A stretch of DNA of 64,000 nucleotides from Nonomuraea gerenzanensis (GCF_020215645.1 NZ_CP084058.1:4154001-4218000), one strand, 5' to 3'; shown: positions 38,589-48,246, counted from the stretch's first letter. Translations and numbers: made by a program. The notes: generated by a model from the sequence alone, not told the origin.

Positions 38589-40160
38589 GTGGACATACCT
38601 GGGATCGTGGACCGCAGAGCCTTCCTGACAGCGGCGACAGCCGGCCTTCTCCTCCCGCAGCCCGCCGCCCCGGCGGCCGTGGCCGCGTCCTCCTCCAGAA
38701 CACTCAGATCCGACCCGTTCACCCTCGGCGTGGCCTCCGGCGACCCCTCCTCGGACGGCTTCGTCCTGTGGACCAGGCTGGCCGTCGACCCGATGGGCGG
38801 CGACGGCCGCGGCGGCATGCCGTCCCGCGACATCGAGGTGGACTGGCAGGTCGCCACGGACGAGCGCTTCGCCGAGGTGGTCGAGTCCGGGACGGCCACC
38901 GCCAGGGCGCGCGACGCCCACAGCGTGCACGTCGAGCTGAAGGGCCTGGAGCCGGGCCGCGACTACTTCTACCGGTTCAGGAGCCAGGGCCGCCTGTCGC
39001 CCGCCGGCCGCACCAGGACGTCGCCGGCGGGGGAGACGCCGCTCAACTTCGCGGTGGCCGCCTGCGCGCACTACGAGCACGGCTACTACACCGCCTACCG
39101 CCGCCTGGCGGAGCAGGAGCCCGACCTGGTCGTCTTCCTCGGCGACTACATGTACGAGTACGGCCCCAGCGGCTACACCGCGCTGGCCGGTCGCGTCCGC
39201 ACCCACACGCCGGGCAAGTGCGAGACGCTCGCCGACTACCGCCTGCGGCACGCCCAGTACAAGAGCGACCCCGACCTCCAGGCCGCGCACGCCGTGGCGC
39301 CGTGGCTGATGTCGTTCGACGACCACGAGGTGGAGAACAACTGGGCCGGCCCCGTCTCCAGCACCGGCGCGCCGGGCTTCGAGCGGCGGCGGGCGCAGGC
39401 GTTCAAGGCCTACTACGAGAACATGCCGCTGCGCCGCGCCAGCCTCCAGGGCGCCGTGCTCAAGGTGAACCGGCGCATCTCCTGGGGCACGCTGGCGCGC
39501 TTCCACCTGCTCGACACCCGGCAGTTCCGCGACGACCAGGCGTGCCTGGACGGCGTGCGCGCGGGCTGCGACGAGCGGCTGGCGGAGCGGCGCACGCTGC
39601 TCGGCACCGACCAGTGGCGCTGGCTGGAGAGCGGGCTGAACGCCTCCACCACCCGCTGGAACCTGCTCGGCCAGCAGATCATGGTGGCCCACCGCGACTA
39701 CAAGATCGGGCCGGGCCGCGAGGTGAACCTGGACTCCTGGGACGGCTACGCCGCCGAGCGCACCCGGCTGCTGAAGTCCCTGGCCCGCACGCCGAACCCC
39801 GTCGTGCTGACCGGCGACGCGCACATGCACCACCTGGCCGAGCTCAAGACCGACTTCGACGACCCGGACTCTCCGGTGGTGGCCAGGGAACTGGTGGCCT
39901 CGTCCATCGCCAGCGACGGCGACGGGTACCGGGACCGTACGTGGATCTCCGAGGCGCTGCAGGAGAACCCGCACATCTCCTACATCGACCAGCGGCGCGG
40001 CTACCTGATGGCACGGCTGACCAGGGACGAGCTGTCGGTGGACTTCCGGACGCTGGACTACATCTCGCGCCGGGGCGCCCGCGCCGGGACCGCCCACCGC
40101 CTGACGATCCCGGCCGTCACGGGGGCGGCCGCCGCGGGGCAGGCGCTCGGACGAGGCTGA
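38589..40160 (+). CDS. phoD: Secreted alkaline phosphatase D family protein
   Basis: This 523-aa protein has a Tat-type signal (VDRRAFLTAATAGLLL, then an Ala-rich stretch to about 33), so it is exported folded. It has the N-terminal PhoD beta domain (FTLGVASGDP, VLWTRL) and the metallophosphoesterase part with VVFLGDYMYEYG near 180, SFDDHEVENNW near 240, and a TGDAHMHHL late His motif near 415. PhoD enzymes cleave phosphodiesters and monoesters with Ca2+/Fe3+. No Pho box was recognised upstream; a hairpin covers the ribosome-binding region. Confidence 0.94.
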   Translation: MDIPGIVDRRAFLTAATAGLLLPQPAAPAAVAASSSRTLRSDPFTLGVASGDPSSDGFVLWTRLAVDPMGGDGRGGMPSRDIEVDWQVATDERFAEVVESGTATARARDAHSVHVELKGLEPGRDYFYRFRSQGRLSPAGRTRTSPAGETPLNFAVAACAHYEHGYYTAYRRLAEQEPDLVVFLGDYMYEYGPSGYTALAGRVRTHTPGKCETLADYRLRHAQYKSDPDLQAAHAVAPWLMSFDDHEVENNWAGPVSSTGAPGFERRRAQAFKAYYENMPLRRASLQGAVLKVNRRISWGTLARFHLLDTRQFRDDQACLDGVRAGCDERLAERRTLLGTDQWRWLESGLNASTTRWNLLGQQIMVAHRDYKIGPGREVNLDSWDGYAAERTRLLKSLARTPNPVVLTGDAHMHHLAELKTDFDDPDSPVVARELVASSIASDGDGYRDRTWISEALQENPHISYIDQRRGYLMARLTRDELSVDFRTLDYISRRGARAGTAHRLTIPAVTGAAAAGQALGRG

Positions 40161-40210
40161 ACGTAGGCTGGGAGCCCGCTGAGGATCCGCTCAACCTTTT
40201 CGCGAGAAAG

Positions 40211-40253
40211 ACCCGGCCGGACTCCAGGTGGCAGGTATGGAGTCCGGCCGGGT
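40211..40253. terminator. Strong bidirectional stem-loop between convergent genes
   Basis: A perfect 15-bp inverted repeat, ACCCGGCCGGACTCC and its complement, surrounds a 13-base loop between the phoD-like gene and the convergent adaptor gene. It is probably a shared terminator. Confidence 0.8.
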
Positions 40254-40298
40254 GGACCGGCCCGGGCGGGCGGGTGGTTTCCGTCCGGACCGGCCGGC

Positions 40299-42044
40299 TC
40301 AGGTGCCGGGCCAGCTCCCGTCGGGGAACTCGCCCGACGTGGTGCCCGACAGGACCACCTGGTCGGTCTCCGTCAGGCCGGAGACGACCTCGACGTACTG
40401 GTCGCCGCGCACCCCGGTGCGCACCGCCTTGGCCGAGTCCCGGCCGCCGGAGCGCACGGTGACCACCTGCGTGCCGTCCGACCTGGTGCGGACGGCGGCG
40501 GCCGGGACGTAGACGGCGTTCCTGGACTGGTCCGTGGTGATCGTCACCGAGGCGGTCTGGCCGAGCATGAGCCCGGCCGGGGGCTCGTCGAAGGCGAGGG
40601 TGACCGGGTAGCGGACGAGCTGGCCGTCCACGGTCGCGGTCGGCGCGATGGCCGTCACCGTGCCCTGGTACTTCTCGCCGGTTCTGGTGGCCAGGGTGAT
40701 CTGGGCCTTCTGGCCTGGCTTGAGCTTGTTCACGTCTGATTCGGTGACCAGGGCGGAGATCTGGAGCTCGTTCAGGTCGCCGAGGCTGATGAAGGTGCCG
40801 GTGCCCGCCGCGTCGCCGGTCTTGCCGGCGATCGACAGGACCGTGCCGGACGCGGGGGCCACGATGCGGGTGCCCCTGACGGCGTCGGCGGCCTCCTCCA
40901 GGGCGGCCTCGGCGCGGTCCACGTTCGCGGCGGCCTGCTCCTCACTGGTTCCGCCTCTGGATGCCTGGCCGGTGCCGGGGGTGTTCGGGTTGCCTGTGCC
41001 GGTGCCGGCTGGGGTGGTGCAGGAGGGCTGGGACGACGGGCGGCGGCCGGGCTTGGCGGTCGTGGTGGGCTTGGTGGTCGCCGATGGCCTTCGGCTGGTG
41101 GAGGGCTTGGCGGTGGTGGACGGGCGTGCGGTGGGGGAGGAGGAGCCGGTCTGCGCGGGCTGCCCTTCCGGCCTGCCGGTGCCGCCTGTCCCGCCGTCGG
41201 ATGAGCCACCCGTCGGGGTGGCCGTGACCGTCGTGGTGACGGTGGCGGTGGCCGTCACGGTGATCGTCACCGTGGGCTGGGGCCGGGGGTCCGTGGGGTC
41301 GGGGGTGGGCGTGGTCGTGGGGTCGGGCGTGGGGCTCGTGCTCGGGCTCGCGGGCGTGCCGGGCGTGCCGGGCGTGCCGGGCTTGCCGTCGGCCGGCGCT
41401 GACGGTCCGAACGCAGCACTCGCACCGCGACCCTGCACAGCCGAGCCGCCTCCTTGCACGGCCGAGCCGCCTTCTTGTGCAGCCGAGCCGTCGCGTGCGG
41501 CCGGGCTGCCGGTCGCCTTGCCGGAGGGAGCCGGAGTGGCGCTCTTCGCGGACGAGGCCGCACCGGGCGTAGCGGGTGCGCACGTCGTCCCGGAGCGACT
41601 CCCGCCACCGGGCGCCGACGCCGCGGCGGACGTCCCTCCGCCGGTGCCGGTCGCCGACGTTCCGGAGGTCGCGGACGTCCCCGCCCCCGAGGACGCCTGC
41701 TCCAGCGCCTCCTGCGCCGCAGCCAGATCGGCCTTCGCCGCCGTGTACGCCTCCCGCGCCGCCCGCCCGTCGATCCTGGCCAGGACCTGGCCCTTCTTCA
41801 CCTTGGTCCCGACCTTGACGTACACCTTGGTCAGCGTCCCCGAGGAGCCGAACGCCAGGTCCCTGCGCGAGCCGTCCACGGTGTTCCCCGCCGCGCTCAC
41901 CGAGGCCGTGACCAGGCCGCGCTGGGCGGAGGCCAGCCGTACCGGGACGGTGGGCGGGGTGTCGTCGCGCAGCGCCAGCGCCAGGCCGGAGCCGGCCACG
42001 AGCACGGCGAGGGCGAGGCCGCCCAGCGCGAAAGTCGGTCTCAT
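40299..42044 (-). CDS. Membrane-fusion/HlyD-type efflux adaptor with a long low-complexity insert
   Basis: This 581-aa protein has an N-terminal membrane anchor (FALGGLALAVLVAGSGLAL). A lipoyl half-site follows (LAFGSSGTLTKVYVKVGTKVKKGQVLARID near 65), then at about 120 a run of roughly 250 residues rich in Gly, Ser, Thr, Pro and Ala. The fold then resumes with a helix (NVDRAEAALEEAADAV), the second lipoyl half (GTRIVAPASGTVLSI) and the beta-barrel part (VTESDVNKLKPGQKA). The insert sits where other adaptors have a coiled-coil hairpin. The ATG at 42044 is preceded by AGGATGG. It is divergent from a second adaptor that heads the ABC operon. Confidence 0.88.
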   Translation of the reverse strand: MRPTFALGGLALAVLVAGSGLALALRDDTPPTVPVRLASAQRGLVTASVSAAGNTVDGSRRDLAFGSSGTLTKVYVKVGTKVKKGQVLARIDGRAAREAYTAAKADLAAAQEALEQASSGAGTSATSGTSATGTGGGTSAAASAPGGGSRSGTTCAPATPGAASSAKSATPAPSGKATGSPAARDGSAAQEGGSAVQGGGSAVQGRGASAAFGPSAPADGKPGTPGTPGTPASPSTSPTPDPTTTPTPDPTDPRPQPTVTITVTATATVTTTVTATPTGGSSDGGTGGTGRPEGQPAQTGSSSPTARPSTTAKPSTSRRPSATTKPTTTAKPGRRPSSQPSCTTPAGTGTGNPNTPGTGQASRGGTSEEQAAANVDRAEAALEEAADAVRGTRIVAPASGTVLSIAGKTGDAAGTGTFISLGDLNELQISALVTESDVNKLKPGQKAQITLATRTGEKYQGTVTAIAPTATVDGQLVRYPVTLAFDEPPAGLMLGQTASVTITTDQSRNAVYVPAAAVRTRSDGTQVVTVRSGGRDSAKAVRTGVRGDQYVEVVSGLTETDQVVLSGTTSGEFPDGSWPGT

Positions 42045-42190
42045 GACGGCCCATCCTGGCCGAGCAGGATCGCGCCAGCCTGCGAGCACCCTCAGAGTTG
42101 CCTGGGGACGGGCGGGGAGCGCGAGTCTCCCAGCGGACGTTCAGCTTGCCCACGGCTGCGGCGCAGCATCGTGTGCAAGGGTCCTCGCTC

Positions 42191-43345
42191 GTGAAGGTGT
42201 CGATCAGGCGCAGAGCGCTGATTACCAACGGAGCGCTCGCGCTGCTCCTGCTGGGCGGCGCCGGGCTCGCCTACGCGCAGCTCGGCACGGGACAGGCCGC
42301 GGGCGAGACCGCCGTGCGGACGGTGACCGCAGGCCGCGGCTCCGTGACCGCCTCGGTGTCCGCCTCAGGGGCGGTGGAGAGCTCCCGATCCAGAGCGCTC
42401 TCGTTCGGTACGGGCGGGACCGTGGAGAAGATCTACGTCAAGGCCGGGGACAAGGTGTCCAAGGGCGACATCCTGGCCAGACTGGACGACTCCGCCTCCC
42501 AGGAGAGCCTGTCGGCCGCCAAGGCCACGTACCAGAGCGCCCTCGACGACGGGACGGACACGGCCGCGCTCTACGCCGCCTACGTCAAGGCTCGCAACGC
42601 CTACACGGAGGCGCAGCGCACGGTCGCGGGCACCGTGCTGAAGGCGCCGTTCAAGGGCACGATCACCGCGGTCAACGGCTCGGTGGGCGGCACGGCCTCG
42701 GGCTCGGGCTCGGGCTCGGGCTCGGCGTCGGGCTCCGGAGGCGGCCAAGCCTCCACGGGCGCATCGGAGAGCACCGGCTCGTCCGGGTTCATCGAGCTGG
42801 CCGACACCACGAAGCTGCAGCTCGTCGGCACCTTCACCGAATCGGACGTGGGCAAGCTCAAGCAGGGCCAGCAGGCCACGATCACGTTCGACGCGCTGCC
42901 GGGCGTCACGGCCACCGGCACCGTCACCCAGATCGAGCCCGTCGCCTCCACCAGCAACAACGTCGTGCAGTACCCGGTGACGATCACCTTCACCGAGGTG
43001 CCGAGCCAGGTCAGGCTGGGCCAGACCGCCACCGTCGAGGTCGTGGTGGGCCAGGCTGAGAACGTCGTCACCGTCCCCTCCACGGCGATCTCCACCAGCG
43101 GCGGCCAGAGCACGGTCACCGTCCTGAAGGACGGCCGCCAGACCAGGACGCCGGTCGAGGTGGGCGTGCAGGGCACGACGCTGACCGAGATCAAGTCCGG
43201 CGTGTCGGAGGGCGACCAGCTCGTGCCGCCCGCCACGACGACCGGCACCACCGGCAACGGCGGGAACGGCGGCGGCGGGATGCGCGGCATCGGCGGCACC
43301 GGCGGCTTCCCCGGCGGCGGTGGCGGCCCCGGAGGCGGGCGATGA
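42191..43345 (+). CDS. HlyD/MacA-type efflux adaptor
   Basis: This 384-aa membrane-anchored adaptor starts at GTG 42191 (AAGGG upstream) with basic residues and a helix (ALITNGALALLLLGGAGLAYA). It has the lipoyl halves LSFGTGGTVEKIYVKAGDKVSKGDILARLD near 72 and TVLKAPFKGTITAVNGSV near 155, a Gly/Ser linker (about 170-195), the TESDVGKLKQGQQATITF barrel segment and a Gly-rich tail. It couples the following ABC ATPase/permease to an extracytoplasmic path. It overlaps the ATPase start by 4 bp. Confidence 0.92.
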   Translation: MKVSIRRRALITNGALALLLLGGAGLAYAQLGTGQAAGETAVRTVTAGRGSVTASVSASGAVESSRSRALSFGTGGTVEKIYVKAGDKVSKGDILARLDDSASQESLSAAKATYQSALDDGTDTAALYAAYVKARNAYTEAQRTVAGTVLKAPFKGTITAVNGSVGGTASGSGSGSGSASGSGGGQASTGASESTGSSGFIELADTTKLQLVGTFTESDVGKLKQGQQATITFDALPGVTATGTVTQIEPVASTSNNVVQYPVTITFTEVPSQVRLGQTATVEVVVGQAENVVTVPSTAISTSGGQSTVTVLKDGRQTRTPVEVGVQGTTLTEIKSGVSEGDQLVPPATTTGTTGNGGNGGGGMRGIGGTGGFPGGGGGPGGGR

Positions 43346-44100
43346 CGGCCGCCGGCCTGCGGGTCGTGGAGCCGGTGCCGGTCCTGCGGGTGCAGGACCT
43401 GGTCAAGGAGTACGGCGAGGGCGACGCCAAGGTACGCGCTCTGCGCGGCATCAGCCTGGACGTGCAGCAGGGCGACTTCGTGGCCATCATGGGCGCCTCC
43501 GGCTCCGGCAAGTCCACGCTGATGAACATCCTCGGCTGCCTGGACGTCCCGACCTCCGGCACGTACCTCATCGACGGCACCGACGTCGGCCTGCTGAACG
43601 AGCATCAGCTCGCCATCCTGCGCAACCGCAGGGTCGGCTTCGTCTTCCAGTCCTTCAACCTCATCCCGCGGATGAGCGCGCTGGCCAACGTGGAGCTGCC
43701 GCTGGTGTACGGCGGCGTCGGCCAGGCCGAGCGGCGCGAGCGGGCACTGGCCGCGCTGGAGCAGGTGGGCCTGGCCGACCGCGTGCACCACGAGCCGAAC
43801 CAGCTCTCCGGCGGCCAGCAGCAGCGCGTGGCCGTGGCCAGGGCCCTGGTGACCGCCCCCGCGCTGCTGCTGGCCGACGAGCCGACCGGCAACCTCGACA
43901 CCGCCTCCACCGGGGACGTCCTGGAGATCCTGGACAGGCTCAGCGTGTCAGGCCGCACGATCGTCCTGATCACACACGAGGACGACGTGGCCGAGCACGC
44001 CAAGCGCGTGATCAGGCTGGTCGACGGCGAGATCGTGGAGGACCGCCGCCAGGCGCCGGTGGACGGCCCGCCGCCGCGTGCGGTGGAGGTCGCCCGGTGA
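43342..44100 (+). CDS. ABC transporter ATP-binding protein (MacB/LolD type)
   Basis: This 252-aa ATPase has Walker A GASGSGKST near 50, signature LSGGQQQR near 154, Walker B ALLLADEPTGNLD and the THEDD switch. ADEPTGNLDT is typical of the MacB/LolD/FtsE branch, which uses mechanotransmission rather than classic import. It is coupled to both neighbours by overlaps (ATGA and GTGA). Confidence 0.96.
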   Translation: MTAAGLRVVEPVPVLRVQDLVKEYGEGDAKVRALRGISLDVQQGDFVAIMGASGSGKSTLMNILGCLDVPTSGTYLIDGTDVGLLNEHQLAILRNRRVGFVFQSFNLIPRMSALANVELPLVYGGVGQAERRERALAALEQVGLADRVHHEPNQLSGGQQQRVAVARALVTAPALLLADEPTGNLDTASTGDVLEILDRLSVSGRTIVLITHEDDVAEHAKRVIRLVDGEIVEDRRQAPVDGPPPRAVEVAR

Positions 44101-45386
44101 ACCAGCTCGAGATCCTCCGCTTCGCCCTGCGCGGCCTGCTGGCCAACAAGATGCGCAGCGCGCTGACCACGCTCGGCATCCTCATCGGCGTGGCCGCGGT
44201 CATCATGCTGGTCGCGGTCGGCGAGGGCTCCTCGCAGAGCATCCAGCAGAACATCCAGCGCCTCGGCGCCAACACGCTCACGATCTCCCCGTCCTTCTCC
44301 GGAGGCGGCGGCGGGGGCGGCGGTGCGATGCGCGCCCCGGGCGGCGGGGGCGGCGGGGGCGGGGGCGGCGGGGGCGGCGGCGGGAACACCGGCCCGCGCA
44401 CCCAGGCCAGGCAGCTCAGCCTGGCCGACGCCAAGGCGCTGACCGACAGGACGCTCGCCCCGTCGGTGCGCAGCGTCTCGCCGGTGGTCAACGCCTCCTC
44501 CTCGACCGCCACGTACGGCGCCGCCAGCCACGCCATCGCGCAGTTCGTCGGCACCTACCCCAGCTACTTCGAGGCCGTCAACAAGCCCGTCGCCAAGGGC
44601 AGCTACTTCTTCAACGACGACGTGCTGGCCGCCAGGAAGGTCGTGGTGCTGGGTCAGACCGTCGTGACGGAGCTGTTCGGCGCCGTGGACCCCATAGGCA
44701 AGCAGGTCAGCGTGTCGGGGGTGCCGTTCACCGTGGTGGGCGTACTGAAGGAGGCCGGGTCGAGCGGCCAGCAGGACGCCGACGACGTGGCCATCGCGCC
44801 GCTGCCGGCGGTGCAGCAGAGCCTGAGCGGGTTCGGCTCGCTCGGCCAGATCGTCGTGCAGGCCACCTCGGCGCAGACCACCACGTCAGCGCAGGCCGAG
44901 GTCACGGCTATCCTCAACCAACGGCACGGCATCACCAACGACAACCCCGACTACCGCATACTCAACCAGGCCACTCTGCAGGAGACCGTCAGTGAGGCGA
45001 CCGGCACCTTCACCGTGCTGCTGGGCGCCGTCGCCGCGATCTCGCTGCTGGTGGGCGGCATCGGCATCACCAACATCATGCTGGTGACGGTCACCGAGCG
45101 CACGCGCGAGATCGGCATCCGCAAGGCCATCGGCGCGCCCAGGAGCGCGATCCTGGGCCAGTTCCTGATGGAGGCGACGCTGCTGAGCCTGGTCGGGGGG
45201 CTGTCGGGGGTGCTGGTGGCGTTCGTGGGGACCAGGTTCTCCATCGCCGGCATCGAGCCGGTCCTCGTGCCGTCATCGGTGGTGCTGGCGCTGGGCGTGT
45301 CGCTGGGGATCGGGCTGTTCTTCGGCAGTTATCCCGCCAACCGGGCGGCCAAGCTCAGGCCGATCCAGGCCTTGCGCCACGAGTAA
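44097..45386 (+). CDS. ABC transporter permease, MacB/FtsX type
   Basis: This 429-aa permease has the four-helix MacB layout: one helix near the N terminus (ALTTLGILIGVAAVIMLVAVGEG), a large external domain (about 45-300), then three helices (FTVLLGAVAAISLLVGGIGITNIMLV, LLSLVGGLSGVLVAFVG, VLALGVSLGIGLFFGSYPA). It ends in ANRAAKLRPIQALRHE, a family signature. The external domain contains a run of about 15 glycines near residues 84-97. It has a GTG start at 44097. Confidence 0.94.
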   Translation: MNQLEILRFALRGLLANKMRSALTTLGILIGVAAVIMLVAVGEGSSQSIQQNIQRLGANTLTISPSFSGGGGGGGGAMRAPGGGGGGGGGGGGGGGNTGPRTQARQLSLADAKALTDRTLAPSVRSVSPVVNASSSTATYGAASHAIAQFVGTYPSYFEAVNKPVAKGSYFFNDDVLAARKVVVLGQTVVTELFGAVDPIGKQVSVSGVPFTVVGVLKEAGSSGQQDADDVAIAPLPAVQQSLSGFGSLGQIVVQATSAQTTTSAQAEVTAILNQRHGITNDNPDYRILNQATLQETVSEATGTFTVLLGAVAAISLLVGGIGITNIMLVTVTERTREIGIRKAIGAPRSAILGQFLMEATLLSLVGGLSGVLVAFVGTRFSIAGIEPVLVPSSVVLALGVSLGIGLFFGSYPANRAAKLRPIQALRHE

Positions 45387-45398
45387 GGAGACAAGGAC

Positions 45399-45956
45399 AT
45401 GGCCGACAGCATGGACAAGCTGGGCTCCTCGCCGTTCCCCGGCGACCTGCGGGAGGAGCTCGCCGTCCAGCCCGCCAAGGGCACCTCGAAGGTCACGCTG
45501 GCGCTGGCCGCCGGCGTGGTTTTGATGGCCGGGATCCTGATCGGCATCCAGGCGGAGAGCTGGTTCGGCACCGCCGGGACGCCCCCGCAGGCCGCCGGCG
45601 CCCAGCAGCGTCCCATGGGCGGCGGGTACGGCCAGCAGCAGGGCGGCTTCGGCGGCCAGCGCGGCCAGCAGCCCGGCGGCCAGCCCGGGGGCGGGCAGCG
45701 GATGGGCGGCGGCACCGTCGGCACGGTCGAGAAGATCGAGGGCGGCAAGGTGTACGTCAAGACCGCGGACGGCGCCACCGTCACGGTCACCACCACCGAG
45801 CAGACCACCGTGCAGATCTCCAAGCCCGGTGAGGTCTCCGATCTGGAGGCGGGCACCACGATCGTGGTGCGCGGCAGGCAGGGCGCCGACGGCGCGGTCA
45901 CGGCCACCTCGATCACCCAGGGAGGCCAGGGATCCCAGGCAGGAGGCCCGCGATGA
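45399..45956 (+). CDS. Single-pass membrane protein with DUF5666-like outer domain
   Basis: This 185-aa protein has a cytoplasmic N terminus, one helix (VTLALAAGVVLMAGILIGIQA near 31-51), a Gly/Gln-rich linker, and a small beta-type domain (GTVEKIEGGKVYVKTADGATVTVTTTEQTTV). The latter resembles DUF5666/OB-like modules. The start follows AAGGAGAC. It lies between the permease and the response regulator and overlaps the latter by 4 bp. It could be a sensor or accessory subunit of the transporter; no direct evidence. Confidence 0.8.
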   Translation: MADSMDKLGSSPFPGDLREELAVQPAKGTSKVTLALAAGVVLMAGILIGIQAESWFGTAGTPPQAAGAQQRPMGGGYGQQQGGFGGQRGQQPGGQPGGGQRMGGGTVGTVEKIEGGKVYVKTADGATVTVTTTEQTTVQISKPGEVSDLEAGTTIVVRGRQGADGAVTATSITQGGQGSQAGGPR

Positions 45957-46645
45957 GCGAGCCCGAGGCCAGGCTGCTGGTCGTCGACGACGAGCCCAAC
46001 ATCAGGGAGCTGTTCTCCGCCAGCCTGCGCATGGCCGGGTTCGAGGTGCTGACGGCGGCCGACGGCATGGAGGCCCTGCGGGTGGCGGAGGAGAGCTCGC
46101 CCGACCTGGTGATGCTCGACGTGATGCTGCCCGACCTGGACGGCCTGGCGGTCGCGGGCAGGCTGCGGTCCCGCGGCCGCCGGGTCCCGGTGCTGTTCGT
46201 GACCGCCAAGGACACGCCGGAGGACCGCATCGCCGGGCTGGGGCTCGGCGAGGACTACGTGACCAAGCCGTTCAGCCTGGAGGAGGTCATCGCGCGCATC
46301 CGGGCCGTGCTGCGCAGGACCCGGCGCGGCACCCCGCCCCCGAACCGCCTGCGCGTCGCCGACCTGGAGCTGGACGAGGAGAGCCACGAGGTCTGGCGCG
46401 ACGGCGTGCCCGTGCGGCTGTCGCCGACGGAGTTCCGGCTGCTGCAGTACTTCATGCTGAACGTGGGCCGGGTGCTGTCGAAGACGCAGATCCTCGACCA
46501 CGTCTGGAACGGCGACTGGCGCACCGACGTCGGCCTCGTCGAGTCGTACGTCTCCTACCTGCGCCGCAAGGTCGACACCGGCGAACGCAAGTACCTCCAC
46601 ACCCTGCGCGGGGTCGGCTACATCCTGCGCCCGCCACGAGTATGA
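45953..46645 (+). CDS. OmpR-family response regulator
   Basis: This 230-aa regulator has a receiver domain (VVDDEPN, phospho-Asp in VMLDVMLPDLDG near 57, FVTAKD, YVTKPF) and a winged-helix DNA-binding domain (about 130-228) ending in LRGVGYILRPP. The usual GADDY before TKPF is GEDY. It overlaps the histidine kinase start by 4 bp and probably controls the upstream efflux genes. Confidence 0.96.
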   Translation: MSEPEARLLVVDDEPNIRELFSASLRMAGFEVLTAADGMEALRVAEESSPDLVMLDVMLPDLDGLAVAGRLRSRGRRVPVLFVTAKDTPEDRIAGLGLGEDYVTKPFSLEEVIARIRAVLRRTRRGTPPPNRLRVADLELDEESHEVWRDGVPVRLSPTEFRLLQYFMLNVGRVLSKTQILDHVWNGDWRTDVGLVESYVSYLRRKVDTGERKYLHTLRGVGYILRPPRV

Positions 46646-48246
46646 GCCGGCGTCCGTCCCAGGGGGCGAGCATGAGCGGGTGGCTGGCCCCGATCGCGCG
46701 TATGGGCCGGTGGCTGTCCCCGGTCGCCGGCAGGGTCAGGAAACAGCTGTCCAGGGCGCCGCTCTGGTTGCGCCTGGTCTCGGCCACCCTCCTGCTGGTC
46801 ACCGTCGCCATCACCGCGACCGGCCTGTTCGCCGTACGGCTGCTGCGCAGCTACCTCGTCGAGCGGGTGGACGAGCAGCTCCGCGTGGCCACCGCGCCGC
46901 GCGACCCGCCCCCGCCGCCGGTGGACATGCGCCCCGACGGCCGCCCGCAACGCTACTTCGGCCTCTTCCACGGCGTCGTCCTGGACCCGGACGGCCGGCT
47001 CCTGCGGACCATCAGCGAGTCCACCGAGGAGCACACGCCCGCCCTGCCCCGGCTGACCCTCACCGAGGTCGTCGAGCTCAGGGGACGCCCCTTCACCGTG
47101 GAGTCCCGCGATCCCGGCGGCCCGAGCTGGCGGGTCGTCGCCGTGCCCACGCGTACGGGGCAGAGCCGCATGATGGCCATCAGCACCGCCGACGTGGACG
47201 CGACCGTCTCCCAGCTCATCCTCATCGTGGCGGTCGGCGGCGGCAGCACCCTCGCGGTGCTCGGCTTCGTCTGCTACTGGCTGGTACGCCGCAGCCTGCG
47301 CCCGCTGCGCCAGATCGCGAGCACCGCCAACGACATCGCCGACGGCGACCTGTCGCGCCGCGTACCCCTCTGGGCCGGCACCACCGAGGTCGGCAAGCTC
47401 GGCCGTTCGCTCAACACCATGCTCGCCCGGATCGAGGTGGCGGTGCGCGAGCGCGAGGAGGCCGCCGAGTCCGCCCGCGAGTCCGCCACGGCCGCCCGGC
47501 GCTCGGAGGAGCTGATGCGCCGCTTCATGGCCGACGCCTCCCACGAGCTGCGCACCCCGCTGACCTCGATCAGGGGGTTCGCCGAGCTGTACCGGCTGGG
47601 GGAGGAGCGGGACCTGGCCGAGGCCGTACGGCTGCTGAGCCGCATCGAGGGGCAGGCCGCCCGCATGGGCCTGCTGGTGGAGGACATGCTCCTGCTGGCC
47701 CGCCTCGACCAGCGGCGCGAGCTGGCCATGCGCCCGGTGGACCTGCTCAGCCTGGCCGCCACCGTCGTCATCGACGCGCAGACGCTGGCACCCGACAGGA
47801 AGATCGAGCTAGTCCGGCTGTTCGGCGGCGAGGGCGACGTGACCATCACCGGGGACGAGACCCGCCTGGGGCAGGTGCTCAACAACCTCGTCACCAACGC
47901 CCTCACCCACACCCCGCCCGGCACCCCGTTCCAGGTGCGCGTGGGCGTGGACGGCGATCGGGCCGTGGTGGAGGTGGCCGACGAGGGGCCCGGGTTCGCC
48001 GCGGACGTGGCGGAGCGGGTGTTCGAGCGCTTCTACCGGGCCGATCCCGCCCGCAGCACGGGAGGGTCGGGGCTGGGGCTGTCGATCGCGGCCACGTTGG
48101 TGGAGGCGCACGGGGGGATCGTCGTGGCGGAGAGCGAGCCGGGCAAGGGCGCGTTGTTCCGGGTCATCCTGCCCCTTGCGGGCGCCGAGCCCCAGCCGGG
48201 ATCCGAGCCCCAGCCTCCTCAGGCTCCAGGCTCCTCAGCCTCCTGA
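46642..48246 (+). CDS. Sensor histidine kinase
   Basis: This 534-aa kinase has a first helix (LVSATLLLVTVAITATGLFAV near 50-70), an outer sensor loop (about 75-190), a second helix (LILIVAVGGGSTLAVLGFVCYWLV) and a HAMP region (RPLRQIASTANDIADGDLSRRV). HisKA follows (FMADASHELRTPLTSIRGF, His near 302), then the HATPase domain with N-box NNLVTNALTHT, DEGPGF, and GGSGLGLSIAATLVEAHGG. A Pro/Gln tail ends it. ATG 46672 is an alternative start. It forms the pair with the preceding OmpR regulator. Confidence 0.95.
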   Translation: MSRRPSQGASMSGWLAPIARMGRWLSPVAGRVRKQLSRAPLWLRLVSATLLLVTVAITATGLFAVRLLRSYLVERVDEQLRVATAPRDPPPPPVDMRPDGRPQRYFGLFHGVVLDPDGRLLRTISESTEEHTPALPRLTLTEVVELRGRPFTVESRDPGGPSWRVVAVPTRTGQSRMMAISTADVDATVSQLILIVAVGGGSTLAVLGFVCYWLVRRSLRPLRQIASTANDIADGDLSRRVPLWAGTTEVGKLGRSLNTMLARIEVAVREREEAAESARESATAARRSEELMRRFMADASHELRTPLTSIRGFAELYRLGEERDLAEAVRLLSRIEGQAARMGLLVEDMLLLARLDQRRELAMRPVDLLSLAATVVIDAQTLAPDRKIELVRLFGGEGDVTITGDETRLGQVLNNLVTNALTHTPPGTPFQVRVGVDGDRAVVEVADEGPGFAADVAERVFERFYRADPARSTGGSGLGLSIAATLVEAHGGIVVAESEPGKGALFRVILPLAGAEPQPGSEPQPPQAPGSSAS

